DNA of 51,759 nucleotides from Ruminococcus sp. (lineage in GTDB: Bacteria > Bacillota > Clostridia > Oscillospirales > Acutalibacteraceae). The DNA is taken from assembly GCA_017405065.1 (NCBI GenBank), contig JAFRBD010000004.1, positions 1 to 51,759 of the forward strand, given 5' to 3'. Position 1 is the stretch's first letter; each line of letters opens with the position of its first letter. Of the stretch, positions 49,671-51,759 are shown piece by piece. The position numbers and the translations under genes were made by a program. The notes beneath the pieces were generated by a model that was given only the letters and a program-made list of their open reading frames with translations, made no database searches and had not been told where the DNA came from.

Positions 49671-49919
49671 ATGTTAGATAAGACCATGGTATTCTCTCTC
49701 GGCGGCAACCGTGACGATGAGATGAAGGACGCGCTGACTACCGTATACAACGCGCTGAAAAAGAAGGGCTATAACCCCATCAATCAGATCGTCGGCTACA
49801 TCCTCAGCGAGGATCCCACCTACATCACGACATACGGCAACGCGCGTAATATCATCAGTAAGATCGACCGCGACGACCTGCTCGAGGCGATGGTGAAGTC
49901 TTATCTGAATATTACCTGA
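49671..49919 (+). CDS. ireB: IreB family regulatory phosphoprotein (UPF0297/DUF965)
   Basis: 82 residues, full length for the family. IreB is a small phosphoprotein substrate of the Ser/Thr kinase IreK and influences cephalosporin resistance in enterococci; in other Firmicutes its role is unknown. Recognisable sequence: DKTMVFSLGGNRDDEMKDAL (TMxF...D.....), VYNALKKKGYNPINQIVGYI, LSEDPTYITTYGNARNIISK and LLEAMVKSYL. GGAGGTG lies 7 bp before the ATG. The usual neighbours ruvX and yrzB are not next to it; a DUF1292/YrzB gene is at the other end of the window. Confidence 0.96.
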   Translation: MLDKTMVFSLGGNRDDEMKDALTTVYNALKKKGYNPINQIVGYILSEDPTYITTYGNARNIISKIDRDDLLEAMVKSYLNIT

Positions 49920-49958
49920 TCTGAAGGTACATAAACTTATACGAAGGGATTGATTCCA

Positions 49959-50243
49959 TTGGCTGAAAAGGAATTTTCGACCTATAAGGGCAAGCCTTTG
50001 GTTCGTTGCGGCGACGAATTGTATTACGGCAGCATGGCGGACCGGTTTGTTATCAGGATACAGATAAAAACGAAGAAAAAGGTAGGGGATATCGAGATCG
50101 CGGATAAGGTAGTGATCCAGCTGCTTTGTACCGACCCCGACTTGAGCCCCCGCAAACAGCTCGTCAAGTCCAGCGAAAAGAGCGGTCTGTATGTCGCCCT
50201 CGACATCGCCGACGTCTGGCTGGAAAGAGCGCTGAAGTCATAA
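49959..50243 (+). CDS. Small conserved protein downstream of ireB
   Basis: About 94 residues with a likely TTG start at 49959 (GAAGGGA 9 bp upstream; another TTG at 49950 is adjacent to that site). Sequence features: KEFSTYKGKPLVRCGDELYY, GSMADRFVIRIQIKTKKKVG, VVIQLLCTDPDLSPRKQLVK and a last helix DIADVWLERALK. I recognise it as a short protein seen next to ireB in Clostridia, without an assigned function. Probably co-transcribed with ireB (39-bp gap). A strong terminator follows. Confidence 0.8.
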   Translation: MAEKEFSTYKGKPLVRCGDELYYGSMADRFVIRIQIKTKKKVGDIEIADKVVIQLLCTDPDLSPRKQLVKSSEKSGLYVALDIADVWLERALKS

Positions 50244-50247
50244 GAAA

Positions 50248-50275
50248 AAGCTGACCGTTCAGGTCAGCTTTTTTT
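50248..50275 (+). terminator. Intrinsic terminator of the ireB operon
   Basis: A 9-bp perfect stem (AAGCTGACC 50248-50256, GGTCAGCTT 50262-50270), 5-nt loop and T7. Confidence 0.92.
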
Positions 50276-50278
50276 AGG

Positions 50279-50549
50279 TAGGAATTAGGAATGAGAAATT
50301 AGGAATTTTGGGAAACGCTGACGCGTTTTGAATTGAAATAACAACATAAAAAAGTAATGTCCGCGACTCTTTGATAAGCTGCGGACGTTTTTCTTTTCCT
50401 GTTTATGTCATTGCGAGGGAGCTTGCGACCGTGGCAATCCCACAAAGAGGAGCAGTACCCTTCTCATAATGACTTTTTTTCGGGTGCGGGCAGCGCCCGC
50501 CATTCATTCCTAATACCTAACTCCTAATACCTCATTCATAATTCCTAAC
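50279..50549. repeat. Heptamer-armed inverted-repeat element with nested palindromic repeat
   Basis: The left arm (50279-50308) has TAGGAAT-type heptamers; the right arm (about 50502-50549) has TTCCTAA/ACCTAAC-type units and covers the stop codon of the uracil-DNA glycosylase gene. Nested inside are a hairpin (GTCCGCGACTCTTT/GCTGCGGAC near 50358-50389) and a GTCATTGCGAGG-type repeat (50407-50473). It fills the 300-bp gap between convergent genes. Confidence 0.65.
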
Positions 50550-51120
50550 TGTCATAGACTTCCGGACACACCTCTTTTATTTTCTCTCTGAGAATCAAAA
50601 AGTCGTTGAACGCGCCCTCCATCTGGCTCGGATTTCTCAGCAGCGCCGCCGGATGGAGCATCGGCATCATATAGATCCCCTTCTTTTCGATGATCGTGCC
50701 GTGTTCGCGGGTGATGCGCAGGTCGGGCTTGATCAGCTTCATCCCCGCGATCCTGCCCAGCGTGACGATGATCTTCGGTCGGATCAGCCGCGTCTGCTCC
50801 CTGAGGTAGCCGATACAGCTCTCCTGTTCGTCCTCCTGCGGGTCGCGGTTCATGGGCGGACGGCACTTGACGATATTGGTGATGTAGATATTTTTGTGAC
50901 GGTCGAGGTCGACGGCGTACAGCATCTTGTCGAGCAGCTGACCCGCTCTGCCGACGAACGGCTCGCCCTGTATATCCTCCTGCTCTCCGGGACCCTCGCC
51001 GATAAACATCACGCGCGCATGCGGATCGCCTACGCCGAAAACGACGTTTTTCCGCTTTTCGCACAGGCGGCAGCCGGTGCAGTTTAGACATTTCGATTCG
51101 ATTTCCTGCCATGTACTCAT
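50545..51120 (-). CDS. Type-4/5 family uracil-DNA glycosylase with Fe-S cluster
   Basis: 191 residues. It removes uracil from DNA. The four cluster cysteines are visible: CTGC pair in [19 protein letters not shown] (Cys14 and Cys17 region), one in [15 protein letters not shown] and one in [14 protein letters not shown]. Motif A is [20 protein letters not shown] (GExPG with E), and motif B is [13 protein letters not shown] (HPSxLL-type). These are features of family 4 UDG (the phage SPO1 polymerase-related group). Start has GGAG ~6 bp upstream on the minus strand. The stop lies in a repeat arm, so its last codons may vary between strains. Length is typical. Confidence 0.95.
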   Translation of the reverse strand: MSTWQEIESKCLNCTGCRLCEKRKNVVFGVGDPHARVMFIGEGPGEQEDIQGEPFVGRAGQLLDKMLYAVDLDRHKNIYITNIVKCRPPMNRDPQEDEQESCIGYLREQTRLIRPKIIVTLGRIAGMKLIKPDLRITREHGTIIEKKGIYMMPMLHPAALLRNPSQMEGAFNDFLILREKIKEVCPEVYDS

Positions 51121-51147
51121 TATTTTCTCCTTATTTCCAATAAGTTG

Positions 51148-51176
51148 TTGAAATCCGTCGCGAATTCATGTATGAT
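51148..51176 (+). promoter_or_regulatory. Promoter of the pduL gene
   Basis: TTGAAA (51148-51153), 17-bp spacer, TATGAT (51171-51176). Confidence 0.65.
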
Positions 51177-51231
51177 TAACGTAAGCATGGACTTTGTGCC
51201 ATGAACTATATTATGATTGGTGGTAATGATT

Positions 51232-51759
51232 ATGAAAAGTACAATTATGGTTGAGACTTCCGCTCACCATCTTCACGTGACCGCAGAGACCTTCGCGACC
51301 CTGTTCGGCGAGGGCAAGACCCTGACCAACAAAAAAGACCTTTCCCAGCCCGGACAGTTCGCCTGCACCGAGAAGGTGACCGTCGTTGGCTCCAAGGGTG
51401 AGATCACCATGTCCATCCTCGGCCCCTTCCGTCCCGAGGATCAGGTAGAGATCTCCATGACCGAGACCCGCAAGCTCGGCGTCGTCGGCGTGATCCGTGA
51501 GTCCGGCGACCTTGCCGGTACGCCCGGCTGCATCCTGCGCGGCCCCGAGGGCGAGGTCGAGATCGACCACGGCGTGATCGTCGCTCAGCGCCATGTCCAT
51601 ATGACTCCTGAAAGCGCCGCCGAGTACGGCGTTGAGGACAAGCAGATCGTCAAGGTCGCTGTCGGCGACAACGGCAGAAAAGTTATCTTCGACGATGTGA
51701 TCGTCCGCGTATCTCCCAAGTACTTCCCGGCTGTCCACCTCGATACCGATGAGGCGAAC
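51232..51759 (+). CDS. pduL: Phosphate propanoyltransferase-type enzyme (PduL family), cut by window end
   Basis: 176 codons to the window edge, so at least a few C-terminal residues are missing. PduL interconverts acyl-CoA and acyl phosphate; in Firmicutes without microcompartments it can act as the phosphotransacetylase. Two beta-barrel halves carry the Zn-binding His motifs: VETSAHHLHVT (first) and AQRHVHMTPESAAEYG (second). Between them are TVVGSKGEITMSILGPFRPE, DQVEISMTETRKLG and GVIRESGDLAGTPGC, the phosphate-binding region. The ATG follows GGTGG by 9 bp. No microcompartment shell gene is in view. Confidence 0.93.
   Translation, partial: MKSTIMVETSAHHLHVTAETFATLFGEGKTLTNKKDLSQPGQFACTEKVTVVGSKGEITMSILGPFRPEDQVEISMTETRKLGVVGVIRESGDLAGTPGCILRGPEGEVEIDHGVIVAQRHVHMTPESAAEYGVEDKQIVKVAVGDNGRKVIFDDVIVRVSPKYFPAVHLDTDEAN

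Noticed and set aside
1..51759. tRNA or rRNA genes
   Set aside because: I looked for TWC-loop and acceptor patterns in the gaps and found none convincing; a covariance search would settle it.

Overview
The window looks like chromosomal DNA of a spore-forming Clostridia member, most likely a Ruminococcaceae/Oscillospirales gut or rumen bacterium. The evidence is a mix of type I dockerin proteins, an alpha/beta-type small acid-soluble spore protein, IreB and DUF1292 housekeeping genes, a T-box upstream of pheST, and an indolepyruvate oxidoreductase operon. Base composition is slightly GC-rich by eye. Genes sit on both strands, and both ends are cut (tuf at the left, pduL at the right).

Layout. 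1-2.1 kb: the 3' end of tuf, a DUF1292 gene and an HdeD-like membrane protein. 2.2-7.3 kb, minus strand: a class A penicillin-binding protein, homoserine dehydrogenase and aspartokinase. 7.5-11.6 kb: a small BofC_C-like protein, then a two-gene RyR-domain module (a four-helix membrane protein with two Rossmann-like domains and a C-terminal RyR segment, plus a stand-alone RyR protein), divergent from an alpha/beta hydrolase. 11.7-16.5 kb: a lipoprotein resembling an (alpha/alpha)-barrel glycosidase, a membrane-anchored Mbeg1-like hydrolase and an AI-2E family permease. 16.8-22 kb: a CotH-dockerin protein, an AraC regulator and a carbohydrate-binding-module/dockerin protein. 22.2-25.4 kb: a giant propeller-receptor/SpoIIE phosphatase. 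25.7-29.3 kb: iorA-iorB-paaK, with overlapping or touching genes. 29.4-32.3 kb: a secreted FN3-like/transglutaminase-like protein built from alternating duplicated modules.

32.5-41 kb is the accessory, rearranged part. It holds a VirE-family ATPase gene without a normal start codon, flanked by a 45-bp inverted repeat and followed by a helically phased array of TGTATACA palindromes. Three exact 82-bp tandem repeats abut a UDP-sugar pyrophosphorylase gene. A lipoprotein carries two cystatin-like QVVAG modules. An XRE-receiver regulator is cut in mid-domain and joined to a LytS-type kinase. Two dispersed duplications (117 bp and 49 bp) lie just upstream of the spore-protein gene.

41.2-51.8 kb: a secreted propeller/InlB-repeat protein, a small lipoprotein, nnrD with a membrane partner, a T-box-controlled pheS-pheT operon, IreB, a small conserved gene, a type-4 uracil-DNA glycosylase and the start of pduL. 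Elements with heptamer-periodic inverted arms occur three times between genes (3.4, 45.8 and 50.3 kb), and a related insertion appears to lie inside the T-box leader.

The strongest candidates for something new are the membrane RyR module, the VirE element with its phased palindrome array, and the double cystatin-like lipoprotein. All family assignments come from reading motifs; no database search was run.
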